Shown: positions 1 through 7,141 of the stretch, in pieces
How positions within the stretch are numbered: position 1 is the stretch's first letter
Layout of the letters: each line of letters opens with the position of its first letter
Source of the DNA: Lysobacterales bacterium
GTDB lineage: Bacteria; Pseudomonadota; Gammaproteobacteria; Xanthomonadales; Marinicellaceae
Direction: 5' to 3'
DNA length: 16,772 bases
NCBI GenBank assembly: GCA_015494035.1
Contig: WGBZ01000262.1
Location: forward strand, 1-16,772
The notes under the pieces: model-generated
Database searches by the model: none
What the model was told of the DNA's origin: nothing
Seen by the model: the letters and a program-made list of their open reading frames with translations, nothing else
Made by a program: the position numbers and the translations under genes

Positions 1-219
1 GCCATCCAGCACCGCTTGTTGCACCGTCACGATCTCGCTCTGCCAGCGATCCAGGTGGCTGTCCAGGGTCAAATCCGTGCTGTGTTTTTTTTGCGGGTCA
101 ACGCCAAAACCGGTGCGCCCGGGATGTATGGCCGGGTCGGCTTCAAACTTGTCAATGCAGTGCCTGCAGAACTCGACAGGTAACTGTTGGGGGTATTCGA
201 CAATAAAATCTTCAGACAT
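1..219 (-). CDS. 2OG-Fe(II) oxygenase family protein, N-terminal part
   Basis: Only the first 73 codons are inside the window; the gene runs off the left edge. The ATG is at 219-217 on the minus strand and the frame stays open to base 1. The protein begins MSEDFIVEYPQQLP and contains FEADPAIHPGRTGFGVD followed by K-K-H-S-T-D-L. This resembles the start of small bacterial prolyl-4-hydroxylase-like 2-oxoglutarate/Fe(II) dioxygenases, where a PGRTG.GVD...K.STDL stretch precedes the catalytic double-stranded beta-helix. The iron-binding HxD...H residues would lie beyond the edge, so activity cannot be judged. The substrate is unknown. It is divergent from speA, and repeat copy 1 begins 42 bp upstream of its start codon, so its promoter lies beside or inside that repeat. 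The ribosome site is weak. Family assignment is by motif memory, moderately sure. Confidence 0.6.
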   Translation of the reverse strand, partial: MSEDFIVEYPQQLPVEFCRHCIDKFEADPAIHPGRTGFGVDPQKKHSTDLTLDSHLDRWQSEIVTVQQAVLDG

Positions 220-261
220 CTGTTTATCCGGTTTCTATAAGGGTTTTCGTGACAATGCCCT

Positions 262-426
262 AGGGGAGCTCTGATTGAATCTGGCGCGAGCAGATTGTCG
301 TGAAAAATTGTTCAGTTCAAGGCGCAAACCGCACGCAATAGCAAGGCTATAGTGAAGGTTTGCAACGCAGAAATGGACGATTTTACGCCACAAGATGCCG
401 TGTCATGATTCGATCAGAGCTTCCCT
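262..426. repeat. Dispersed palindromic intergenic element, copy 1 (165 bp)
   Basis: First of three related elements in the window, all in the same orientation. The left end reads AGGGGAGCTCTGATTGAATC. The reverse complement of the right end reads AGGGAAGCTCTGATCGAATC, which gives 20-bp terminal inverted repeats with two mismatches. The interior is also loosely self-complementary: GTTCAGTTC near 310 faces CGTCCATTTC read from the other side. At the centre, ATAGC/GCTAT closes a short stem around 339-351. It contains no ORF of its own. TA lies directly outside GGG...CCC at both ends (261-262 and 426-427), a possible duplicated target, but the other copies do not repeat this. It fills most of the oxygenase-speA divergent gap and must contain or displace promoters for one or both genes. 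Confidence 0.9.
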
Positions 427-434
427 AGGCTAAC

Positions 435-441
435 GGAGGGG
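435..441 (+). promoter_or_regulatory. Strong Shine-Dalgarno serving the speA leader ORF
   Basis: GGAGGGG lies nine bases after the end of repeat copy 1 and 7-9 bases before the ATG at 449. It is the best ribosome-binding site in this part of the window. It cannot serve the speA ATG at 488, which is more than 45 bases away. It therefore points to translation of the short ORF at 449-478. A transcript carrying it must start inside or upstream of the repeat. Confidence 0.6.
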
Positions 442-448
442 CATCAAA

Positions 449-478
449 ATGGCAATGCCACGGACTGATAACGGGTAA
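449..478 (+). CDS. Candidate nine-residue leader peptide upstream of speA
   Basis: ATG at 449 is followed by eight sense codons and TAA at 476-478, encoding MAMPRTDNG. It has an excellent Shine-Dalgarno (GGAGGGG, 435-441) at good spacing. Its stop codon is only nine bases before the speA ATG, in the same frame. A ribosome terminating here would cover the small hairpin at 472-486 and could re-initiate at speA, which has no visible Shine-Dalgarno of its own. This suggests translational coupling or a regulatory upstream ORF. The peptide contains one arginine codon (CGG). Known precedent: E. coli speF is controlled by an arrest leader peptide, SpeFL. No sequence similarity to SpeFL is claimed. 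Alternatively it is the relic of a longer SpeA N-terminus cut by a stop codon. Confidence 0.4.
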   Translation: MAMPRTDNG

Positions 479-486
479 AATACCCG
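472..486 (+). promoter_or_regulatory. Small hairpin abutting the speA start codon
   Basis: CGGGTA-AAA-TACCCG is a perfect 6-bp inverted repeat with a 3-base loop. It ends two bases before the speA ATG and overlaps the stop codon of the leader ORF. In RNA it would sit where the ribosome must load on speA. The same bases contain TAAAAT (476-481), a possible -10 box whose start site would fall at or next to the speA ATG. The hairpin and the -10 box are competing readings. Confidence 0.35.
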
Positions 487-487
487 C

Positions 488-2407
488 ATGACGAATGAAC
501 ACGACAGCACCGCACATCTGGAGCCTGAACGCCAGCGGGCCAGCCAGGAAGCCATCGAGGCCAATCGCGTGCGTTATGCCATTGGCCACTGGGCAGACGG
601 CTATTTCCGCATCGGCCATGATGGTCACCTGCTGGCCTGCCCCACGGGCGATGAAAAGCCCGGCATGGCCTTGCAGGACATTGTGCAAGAAGCGCGCCAG
701 CTGGGGCTGAAAGCCCCCTTGCTGGTGCGTTTTCCGGACATCACCCGCCATCGCCGCGATCGCCTGATTGGCGCTTTTGAACGGAGCATTGCCGATTCCG
801 GCTATGGTGGCAGTTACCGCCTGGTTTACCCCATCAAGGTCAACCAGCACCGACAGGTGGTGCAGGGGCTATTGCGCGATTCCGACCAGCGCTTCGGGCT
901 GGAGGCCGGCAGCAAACCCGAGTTGATGATTGCCCTGGCCCACGGTCAGGGGAAAACGGTCATCTGCAATGGCTACAAGGACCGCAATTTTATTCGCCTG
1001 GCCCTGATGGGGCGGCTGCTGGGCATCCACACCGTGATTGTGGTGGAAAAGCCGCGCGACCTGGAACTGGTGCTGGAAGAAGCCGCCAAGCTGTCGGTGG
1101 AGCCAGTGCTTGGCGTTCGCATGCGCCTGTCCACCGTCACCAGCGGGCAATGGCAGAATTCCGGCGGGCACAAGGCAAAATTCGGGCTGATGCCGGGGCA
1201 GTTACTGGATTTTCTGGATCGGCTAAAACGCGAAGGCAAAAGCCACTGGCTGAAACTGTTGCATTTTCACATGGGCTCCCAGGTGGCCAACCTGGAGGAT
1301 ATTCGCCAGGCGGTGGAAGAAATCACCCGTTATTACGCGGAAATTCATGCCCAGGGATTTGAACCAGATTGCCTCGATATCGGTGGCGGGCTGGCGGTGG
1401 ATTACGAAGGGGCGCGCTCCCGCGATGCCTTTTCCATGAATTACGATTTGCAAGAATACGCTCAGGCCGTGGTCACGGCAGTGGCTGAACAATGCCGCCT
1501 GCAGGGCGTGCCGGAACCGGATTTAATCAGCGAGTCCGGCCGCGCCCTCACCGCTCACCACAGTGTCCTGATCACCAACATCAGCGACAGTGAAAACCCC
1601 TTGCAAGAACCGCCGCGGCCTGCCACCACGCCGCACGCCCTGTGCCAGGCCGTTGAAACACTGGCTGCCCACAACAAATTGCCCGCCAGCGAGCGTTATT
1701 TCCAGGCCCGCGCCCTGCATGAAAAAGGCATTCGCGCCTTTGCCGAAGGCAGCATGGACCTGGCCAACCGGGCCTGGCTGGACTTCCGGGTGTTCTCCCT
1801 GTACCAGAGACTGTTGACCGAGTTGCACCCGGATCATGCCGTGGACCGGGAAATCCGCCAGCAGATTGCCGAAGGACTGGCGCACAAGTATTTCGCCAAT
1901 TTTTCGGTGTTCGAATCCATCCCTGATGTGTGGGGCATTGACCAAATTTTCCCCATCATGCCCCTGACACGGCTGAACGAGGAACCGGAGAATACAGCCA
2001 TCATTCACGATTTGACCTGTGATTCCGATGGCCGCATCAAACGCTACGTGGCTTTTCCGCATTTGCAAAAATGGTTGCCGCTGCATGCGCCTGTGGGTGA
2101 TTACCACATCGGCATTTTCCTTACCGGCGCCTATCAGGAAATTCTCGGCGACATTCACAACCTGTTTGGCGACACCCATAGCGTGGTGGTGGAAGCCGTC
2201 GATGGTCGCCTGGAACTTGTGGAGACCCGTGCCGGCGACAGCACAGACCAGTTGCTGGACTACGTCGGGTATAATGTGGCGTCCATGGAACAGACCCTGA
2301 ACCGCCTGCTGGCCAACAGCCCGGTCAGCCCCGAACAACAGGAAAACCTGCGCCAGCGCATCCGTTCCGAACTCACTGGATACACCTACCTGGACCACAC
2401 ACCATGA
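488..2407 (+). CDS. speA: Biosynthetic arginine decarboxylase SpeA
   Basis: 639 aa, the usual size for the biosynthetic enzyme. It decarboxylates L-arginine to agmatine with pyridoxal phosphate and Mg2+, the entry to putrescine synthesis via agmatine. It belongs to the alanine-racemase-fold (fold type III) decarboxylases. Visible motifs: VYPIKVNQHRQVVQ, with the PLP lysine near residue 117; GLEAGSKPELM; LLHFHMGSQVANLEDI; the glycine loop DIGGGLAVDYEG; SESGRALTAHHS; and near the C-terminus DLTCDSDGRI, carrying the Cys-Asp pair expected in the partner subunit's active site. ATG 488 is the first possible start, because an in-frame TAA lies at 476-478. No Shine-Dalgarno precedes it, so translation may depend on the leader ORF or be leaderless. 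Its TGA overlaps the ATG of the next gene (ATGA, 2404-2407), indicating coupling. Repeat copy 1 lies just upstream. Confidence 0.96.
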   Translation: MTNEHDSTAHLEPERQRASQEAIEANRVRYAIGHWADGYFRIGHDGHLLACPTGDEKPGMALQDIVQEARQLGLKAPLLVRFPDITRHRRDRLIGAFERSIADSGYGGSYRLVYPIKVNQHRQVVQGLLRDSDQRFGLEAGSKPELMIALAHGQGKTVICNGYKDRNFIRLALMGRLLGIHTVIVVEKPRDLELVLEEAAKLSVEPVLGVRMRLSTVTSGQWQNSGGHKAKFGLMPGQLLDFLDRLKREGKSHWLKLLHFHMGSQVANLEDIRQAVEEITRYYAEIHAQGFEPDCLDIGGGLAVDYEGARSRDAFSMNYDLQEYAQAVVTAVAEQCRLQGVPEPDLISESGRALTAHHSVLITNISDSENPLQEPPRPATTPHALCQAVETLAAHNKLPASERYFQARALHEKGIRAFAEGSMDLANRAWLDFRVFSLYQRLLTELHPDHAVDREIRQQIAEGLAHKYFANFSVFESIPDVWGIDQIFPIMPLTRLNEEPENTAIIHDLTCDSDGRIKRYVAFPHLQKWLPLHAPVGDYHIGIFLTGAYQEILGDIHNLFGDTHSVVVEAVDGRLELVETRAGDSTDQLLDYVGYNVASMEQTLNRLLANSPVSPEQQENLRQRIRSELTGYTYLDHTP

Positions 2408-3369
2408 ACCAGACCACGGACACGACCCGCACCGATACCGCCTCCCCATCGTCTTTTTCGCCCCTATCACGGGTGGTGGTCTATGGCTTGGGTGCCATGG
2501 GCCGCCCCATGGCGCGCAACCTGCATCAACACGGGCTTTTACACGGGGTGAAAAACCGCACCGAAGGCAAAGCACAGGCCTTGCGCAAGGAGCTCAGGCT
2601 GCCGGAATACGCCGATGACGCGGCGTTGTTTGCCGAGGCCGACTGTGTACTGACCTGCGTGGCCGCCGATGACGACCTGAAAGCCGTGGTGGCCGAAATC
2701 AAACCCCACCTGAAACCCGGCGCGGTGATCATTGACAGCTCCACGGTCAGCCCGGAAACCGCCCGCGAGCTGGCAGAGGAGTTACAGCCAGCAGGCATCG
2801 GCTTTCTGGACGCGCCCATGTCCGGTGGCGTGGAAGGGGCGCGCAAGGGCGCCTTGAGTTTCATGATAGGCGGCGACCGGGAGACCTTCCAACGGGCCCG
2901 CGATGTCTTTTCCGCCATGGGCAACCAGATCACCTGGATGGGTAAATCCGGCCAGGGTCAGGCCACCAAAATGGTCAACCAGGTGATGGTAGCCGGCATC
3001 GCCCAGGCCGTGTGCGAAGCGCTGGCCTTTGCCGAAGCCAGCAAACTCAACACCGACAAGCTGATCGAAGTGCTCACCGCCGGCGCGGCCAACAACTGGT
3101 TTCTGGAAAAACGCGGTCAGACCATGCTGAAAAACGAATTTGGTACCGGCTTCAAGCTGGCCTTGTTGCACAAGGACCTCGGCATCTGCCAGTCCACGGT
3201 CAAAAAACTGGACGCCGAACTGCCCATCATCGAACAGGGCTTGCGGGAATATGGTGAATTAATGCAGCAAGGCCATGGTGACGAAGACATTTCGGCCCTG
3301 ATCCGGCTTTATCGGCGCATTTTCCACACCGACACCCAGAACGACCAGCCGGAGGACATCAGCGCATGA
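2404..3369 (+). CDS. NAD(P)-dependent beta-hydroxyacid dehydrogenase (3-hydroxyisobutyrate dehydrogenase family)
   Basis: 321 aa. An N-terminal Rossmann domain is marked by VVVYGLGAMGRPMARNL (residues 24-40). The substrate loop FLDAPMSGGVEGARKGALS lies around residue 136. The catalytic-lysine helix GQGQATKMVNQVM (Lys near 189) is followed by an all-helical C-terminal domain with LLHKDLGIC. These are the four signatures of the family that includes 3-hydroxyisobutyrate dehydrogenase, tartronate semialdehyde reductase and GLYR-type glyoxylate/succinic semialdehyde reductases. Which substrate is used cannot be read from the sequence. About 20 extra residues rich in Thr/Ser/Asp precede the first beta strand. 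The gene overlaps speA by 4 bp upstream and ubiE by 4 bp downstream, so it sits inside the operon. A role in semialdehyde detoxification linked to polyamine breakdown is possible but only inferred from position. Confidence 0.87.
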   Translation: MNQTTDTTRTDTASPSSFSPLSRVVVYGLGAMGRPMARNLHQHGLLHGVKNRTEGKAQALRKELRLPEYADDAALFAEADCVLTCVAADDDLKAVVAEIKPHLKPGAVIIDSSTVSPETARELAEELQPAGIGFLDAPMSGGVEGARKGALSFMIGGDRETFQRARDVFSAMGNQITWMGKSGQGQATKMVNQVMVAGIAQAVCEALAFAEASKLNTDKLIEVLTAGAANNWFLEKRGQTMLKNEFGTGFKLALLHKDLGICQSTVKKLDAELPIIEQGLREYGELMQQGHGDEDISALIRLYRRIFHTDTQNDQPEDISA

Positions 3370-4148
3370 GCCACAGCAAACATGCCAACAGCACCACTGA
3401 AAGCGAACGGGACCTCACCCACTTCGGCTTCAAAACCGTCAAAAAAGGCGAAAAGCAGCAGCTGGTCAACCAGGTTTTTACTTCGGTGGCCGACAACTAC
3501 GACCTCATGAACGACCTCATGTCCATGGGCGTGCATCGCCTGTGGAAACGCCACTTTGCCGCCATCAGTGGCGCCCAGCCTGGCCATCAGGTGCTGGATC
3601 TGGCCGGCGGCACTGGCGACATTGCCCGCCTGCTGATGCCGCGAGTGGCCCCGGATGGCCACGTGATCATTGGTGACATCAACGCCGAAATGCTGGCCGT
3701 GGGTGAACGCCGCCTGATCGACGAGGGGTTCTTTGGCCAGTTTTCCACCTGTCAGCTGAACGCGGAGTCACTGCCCTTTGAGGACGACCGCTTTGACCTC
3801 ATCACCATTGCCTTTGGCCTGCGCAATGTGCCCGACCAGCAACGGGCGTTGAATGAAATGCACCGCTGCCTGAAGCCCGGCGGGCGAGTCATGATTCTCG
3901 AGTTTTCGCACGTGTCCTCGCCCATGTTGGAAAAAATCTACGACTTCTACTCCTTCAAGCTGTTGCCGGAAATCGGCCAGGCAGTGGCCAAGGACCGCGA
4001 CAGCTACCAGTACCTGGTGGAATCCATTCGCAAACACCCGGATCAGGAAACCCTCAAGGGCATGCTGGAAAAAGCCGGCTTCGAACTGTGCCGGGTCACC
4101 AACATGACCGGCGGCATTGTGGCCATCCATTCCGGCTACAAAACCTGA
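3366..4148 (+). CDS. ubiE: Bifunctional demethylmenaquinone / 2-methoxy-6-polyprenyl-1,4-benzoquinol methyltransferase UbiE
   Basis: 260 aa, typical of UbiE. It is a SAM-dependent C-methyltransferase of ubiquinone (and, where present, menaquinone) synthesis. Visible features: FGFKTVKKGEKQQLVNQVF at the N-terminus; VADNYDLMNDLMSMGVHRLWK; the SAM-binding glycine motif VLDLAGGTGDIARLL near residues 75-90; ITIAFGLRNVPDQQRAL; LKPGGRVMILEFS; and YQYLVESIRKHPDQE with NMTGGIVAIHSGYK at the C-terminus. All are hallmark UbiE segments. Its ATG overlaps the preceding stop (3366-3369). UbiJ follows after 33 bp and UbiB after that, the usual ubiE-ubiJ-ubiB order. It uses SAM and so depends on the metK-ahcY-metF operon further along. 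Confidence 0.97.
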   Translation: MSHSKHANSTTESERDLTHFGFKTVKKGEKQQLVNQVFTSVADNYDLMNDLMSMGVHRLWKRHFAAISGAQPGHQVLDLAGGTGDIARLLMPRVAPDGHVIIGDINAEMLAVGERRLIDEGFFGQFSTCQLNAESLPFEDDRFDLITIAFGLRNVPDQQRALNEMHRCLKPGGRVMILEFSHVSSPMLEKIYDFYSFKLLPEIGQAVAKDRDSYQYLVESIRKHPDQETLKGMLEKAGFELCRVTNMTGGIVAIHSGYKT

Positions 4149-4181
4149 CCTTCCGAATCAAACTGCCCAAGGGCACCATGT

Positions 4182-4859
4182 ATGACCGAAAACAAGCACA
4201 CAAGCCAAACCACTCAGGCCGCCGCCAACCCGCTGGAAAAAGCCATCGTGGCGGCGCTCAACCAGGCAGCCGAAAAAGCCCTGTCGCTGGATCCGAAAGC
4301 ACGCAAAAACCTGCGCGCCCTGGCCGGAAAAGTGGTGGAAATCCGCCTCAAGCCGCTCAACATCATGCTGTTTGTGATACCCGATGGCGACGGTCTGCAT
4401 CTGCAGTCACGCCATGACGGGCCGGTGGACACCGTCATTGAAGGCACGCCCCTGGCCCTGTTTGCCATGGGCGCGGAAACGCCCGTCACCGGCCTGTCAC
4501 CGGTTCGCATCGAAGGCGATGCCAGCACCGGGCAGCACCTGGCCAAGTGGCTCAAAAACCTGAAGCCGGATTGGGAAGAAGCCCTGTGCCAGGTGCTGGG
4601 CGACGGCCCCGGCGTGCGGGTGGCCAAAACCCTGCGCGCAGGAAGTGATTTTGTCCGCCGTGCCGCTGAAACCCTGCTGCGTAGCAGCACCGAATACCTG
4701 ACCGAAGAAAGCCGCGAAGTGGTGACCATTCACGAGCTGGAACCGTTCTACGACGCCGTGGACGAACTGCGGGCCGACACCCAGCGCCTGCAACGCCGGC
4801 TGCAGCAGTTGCAGCAGCGTCTGGGCGACACCAACACGGACGCGACTGGCAGCGCATGA
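4182..4859 (+). CDS. ubiJ: Ubiquinone biosynthesis accessory factor UbiJ (SCP2 domain)
   Basis: 225 aa. It is a non-catalytic lipid-binding factor of the soluble ubiquinone-synthesis complex, where it partners UbiK and the UbiE/F/G/H/I enzymes. The N-terminal region (about residues 15-125) looks like an SCP2 sterol-carrier-like fold: ANPLEKAIVAALNQAAEKAL, then LAGKVVEIRLKPLNIMLFV, and TVIEGTPLALFAM. The middle (TEESREVVTIHELEPFYDAVDELR) is typical of the family. The C-terminus (about 190-215) is a Leu/Gln/Arg-rich coiled coil, DTQRLQRRLQQLQQRLG. AAGGG at 4169-4173 is a good ribosome site for ATG 4182; it lies in a small TGCCC/GGGCA inverted repeat. An out-of-frame ATG at 4178 overlaps the region and is disregarded. 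The stop overlaps the ubiB start by 4 bp. Confidence 0.92.
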   Translation: MTENKHTSQTTQAAANPLEKAIVAALNQAAEKALSLDPKARKNLRALAGKVVEIRLKPLNIMLFVIPDGDGLHLQSRHDGPVDTVIEGTPLALFAMGAETPVTGLSPVRIEGDASTGQHLAKWLKNLKPDWEEALCQVLGDGPGVRVAKTLRAGSDFVRRAAETLLRSSTEYLTEESREVVTIHELEPFYDAVDELRADTQRLQRRLQQLQQRLGDTNTDATGSA

Positions 4860-6487
4860 AAAACCTCGCCCGCTTTGCGCGCATCGCGCACACCCTGGCG
4901 GCCTGGCGGGTCATGGACCTGGCACCGGTGCGCAAGGGGCTGAATCCCATTAACGCGCTCAAAATTCTGTCGCCCACCGGCGCCAAGGCCAAACGCTGTC
5001 AGAGCGCGCCGGAACAGCTGCGGCGGGCGCTGGAAGAATTGGGCCCGATTTTTATCAAGTTCGGCCAGGTGCTGTCCACTCGGCCCGACATGATTCCGGA
5101 AGCCATCACCACCGAACTGGCCCGCCTGCAGGATGACGTGGAACCGTTTCCCTGGTCCCAGGCCCGGGCACTGATTGAGGAACAACTGGACGAGCCGCTG
5201 GAAAACGTGTTTGCCGAGGTAGACCCAGAACCCCTGGCTTCGGCCTCCATTGCCCAGGTGCACGCGGCCACCCTCAAGGACGGCCAGGAAGTGGTCATCA
5301 AGGTGTTGCGCCCGGGCATTCGCGCCAAAATCCAGCGCGATGTGGAGCTACTGCGGGCCTTGGCGCGCATGGCACGCAAATACACCAATCCCGGTGTTCA
5401 GGTTGACCCGGAAGAAATTGTGGCCGAATTTGAAAAAACCATTTACGACGAGCTAGACCTGCAACGCGAAGCGGCCAATGCGTCGCTGCTGCGCAAAAAT
5501 TTCGACAGCTCGCCAGACTTGTACATTCCGCGCGTGCACTGGGATTACTGCAAGGAGAAGGTGATGGTGATGGAGCGCATTCACGCCATTCCCATCCGCC
5601 AGTTCGCGCAGCTGGATGCTGCTGGCATTGACCGGAAAAAACTGGCTGAAAAAGGTATCAGACTGTTTTACACCCAGGTTTTCCGGGACAACTTCTTCCA
5701 CGCCGACATGCACCCGGGAAACATTTTTGTGGACCCGGAAAACCCGGACGATCCCCGCTACATCATTCTCGACTTTGGCATTTGTGGCTCCCTGCCACGT
5801 GAACACAAGCGCTACCTGGCGAATAATTTCGCGGCTTTTTTTGATCAGGACTACCACCGCATTGCGCAGCTGCACATTGAAGCCGGCTGGGTGCCTGCCG
5901 ACACCCGGCTGGACGAACTGGAATCGGCCATCCGCACCGTGTGCGAACCGTATTTCGCCCGCCCCATCAGCGAGATTTCCTTTGGTGAGGTGATGCTCAA
6001 GACCTTTCAGATGGCGCGCCGCTTCAACCTGATTGTGCAGCCGGAATTTATTCTGTTGCAGAAAACCCTGCTCAATGTGGAGGGACTGGGCCGGCAGCTG
6101 TACCCGCAGCTGGATGTGTGGGAAACGTCCAAACCGGTACTGGCTTCCATCATGCGCGATCAATACGGCCTTGAAGGAGCGCGTAGGCGGCTGAAAGAGC
6201 GCTTGCCGGCCTGGCTGGAAAAAGCCACGGAAATGCCTGATCTGCTACACGATTTTCTCAGCAACCAGCGTCAGCAACAGCACAGCCAGCATCAGCAACA
6301 GGCCATCCGCATTCAGGGACAGCGCAAAAGCCGCTTTACCCTCGCCGGTGGCCTGCTGGCAGTGGCCGCCACCGTGCTGTATGCGCTGGCACCGGATAAA
6401 CCGCCGCTTTGGTGGGGAATCCCCGCAGCTGTCTGGGTCATGGGGTTGGCCGCCGCCGTGCTGCTGTTTCGTGGATTGAAAAAGTAA
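4856..6487 (+). CDS. ubiB: Ubiquinone biosynthesis regulatory kinase-like protein UbiB
   Basis: 543 aa. It is an atypical ADCK/COQ8-family protein kinase-like ATPase needed for ubiquinone synthesis, anchored in the inner membrane. Motifs in order: the KxGQ signature FIKFGQVLSTRPDMIPEA (Lys near 68); the alanine-rich nucleotide loop ASASIAQVHAA (about 129); VVIKVLRPG with the kinase-type lysine; EFEKTIYDELDLQREAANA; HADMHPGNIFVDP (about 282); and the metal-binding LDFGICGSL (Asp near 306). A Gln/His-rich linker around 470-488 leads to two C-terminal membrane segments (about 493-512 and 518-540), as in UbiB. The ATG overlaps the ubiJ stop. Its TAA directly abuts the stop of the opposing gene with no gap, so no terminator lies between them. 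Confidence 0.97.
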   Translation: MKNLARFARIAHTLAAWRVMDLAPVRKGLNPINALKILSPTGAKAKRCQSAPEQLRRALEELGPIFIKFGQVLSTRPDMIPEAITTELARLQDDVEPFPWSQARALIEEQLDEPLENVFAEVDPEPLASASIAQVHAATLKDGQEVVIKVLRPGIRAKIQRDVELLRALARMARKYTNPGVQVDPEEIVAEFEKTIYDELDLQREAANASLLRKNFDSSPDLYIPRVHWDYCKEKVMVMERIHAIPIRQFAQLDAAGIDRKKLAEKGIRLFYTQVFRDNFFHADMHPGNIFVDPENPDDPRYIILDFGICGSLPREHKRYLANNFAAFFDQDYHRIAQLHIEAGWVPADTRLDELESAIRTVCEPYFARPISEISFGEVMLKTFQMARRFNLIVQPEFILLQKTLLNVEGLGRQLYPQLDVWETSKPVLASIMRDQYGLEGARRRLKERLPAWLEKATEMPDLLHDFLSNQRQQQHSQHQQQAIRIQGQRKSRFTLAGGLLAVAATVLYALAPDKPPLWWGIPAAVWVMGLAAAVLLFRGLKK

Positions 6488-7141
6488 TTAGTCCTGCAGG
6501 CGCAGGTGGTCAGTGGGAATATCCGGCTCCGGGACGGGTTCTGCCGCCACAATCAGCACGCCTTTTTCATCCAGCTGCAAGGCCGAAACGTCAATGGCAG
6601 GGGGTTCTGGCGGCTGTTCGGTCACGATCACCACACCAGGTTCATCGACGCTCAATGACGACAAGTCGAGTTCCGGCGCAGGCACCGGCTGACGCGGCTC
6701 AAGGGCCTCATACTCGGCCAGAACCTGCAGGTTATCCAGGGGAATGTCCGGTTCTGGCACCGCCGGTTTTTGCACCAGTGGCCCGGCATCGTCACTGACG
6801 GACAAGCCGGATGTGTCAATGTGTACTGGCGGCCGGTAAACTTCCGGTGCCAGCACCACACCCGGCGGCGACAAAGTAAAACGCTGGCCGGCTTCGGCCT
6901 CGGCTTCCACCTTCACCAACGCCACCCGCACGCCAAGTGCTTTCAGACGCTGGCGAAAGAGCGTGGCTTTTTCCCGGCTCAGGTTTTTCTTCAAAACACG
7001 CCGCTTGCCATCAAACAGGGTTTCTGCCTTGGCCTCGGGCAACTTGAAAGCACGGGCAAAATTGGCCACGGCCGACTCGCGCTCAAACCCCGGGGCCAAC
7101 TTGCCCTGAAAAACCACGTTAAACAAGGTTTCCTGACTCAT
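6488..7141 (-). CDS. Acidic protein with an N-terminal 'FQGKL' domain and degenerate C-terminal repeats, function unknown
   Basis: 217 aa, not recognised as a named protein. Residues about 5-77 form a compact basic domain: LFNVVFQGKLAPGFERESAV, then FKLPEAKAETLFDGKRRVLKK and ALGVRVALVKVE. I recall similar pieces at the N-terminus of various proteobacterial membrane or hypothetical proteins (FxGxL.PG...FK...LF.GK..V.KK). The rest is acidic and proline-rich with two alternating units. One is a ~17-residue unit seen three times (IDTSGLSVSDDAGPLV ~108, LDLSSLSVDEPGVVIV ~158, IDVSALQLDEKGVLIV ~183). The other is PEPDIPxDxLxx, seen twice (~129 and ~204). No signal peptide or membrane segment is visible. 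Its ATG overlaps the acyltransferase stop, so the two are probably coupled. It converges on ubiB with zero gap. Confidence 0.8.
   Translation of the reverse strand: MSQETLFNVVFQGKLAPGFERESAVANFARAFKLPEAKAETLFDGKRRVLKKNLSREKATLFRQRLKALGVRVALVKVEAEAEAGQRFTLSPPGVVLAPEVYRPPVHIDTSGLSVSDDAGPLVQKPAVPEPDIPLDNLQVLAEYEALEPRQPVPAPELDLSSLSVDEPGVVIVTEQPPEPPAIDVSALQLDEKGVLIVAAEPVPEPDIPTDHLRLQD

Noticed and set aside
262..426. Insertion sequence or ERIC element
   Set aside because: There is no transposase frame inside any copy, and the sequence does not resemble the ERIC core as I remember it. It is kept as an unnamed MITE/REP-like family.
1523..2575. 350-codon minus-strand open frame opposite speA and the dehydrogenase
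   Set aside because: It is antisense to well-identified genes and shows no recognisable motifs; it is a high-GC codon-bias shadow. The same holds for 11996-13048 opposite metK, 10648-11637 opposite the CRTAC1-like gene and 8219-9136 opposite the TPR gene.
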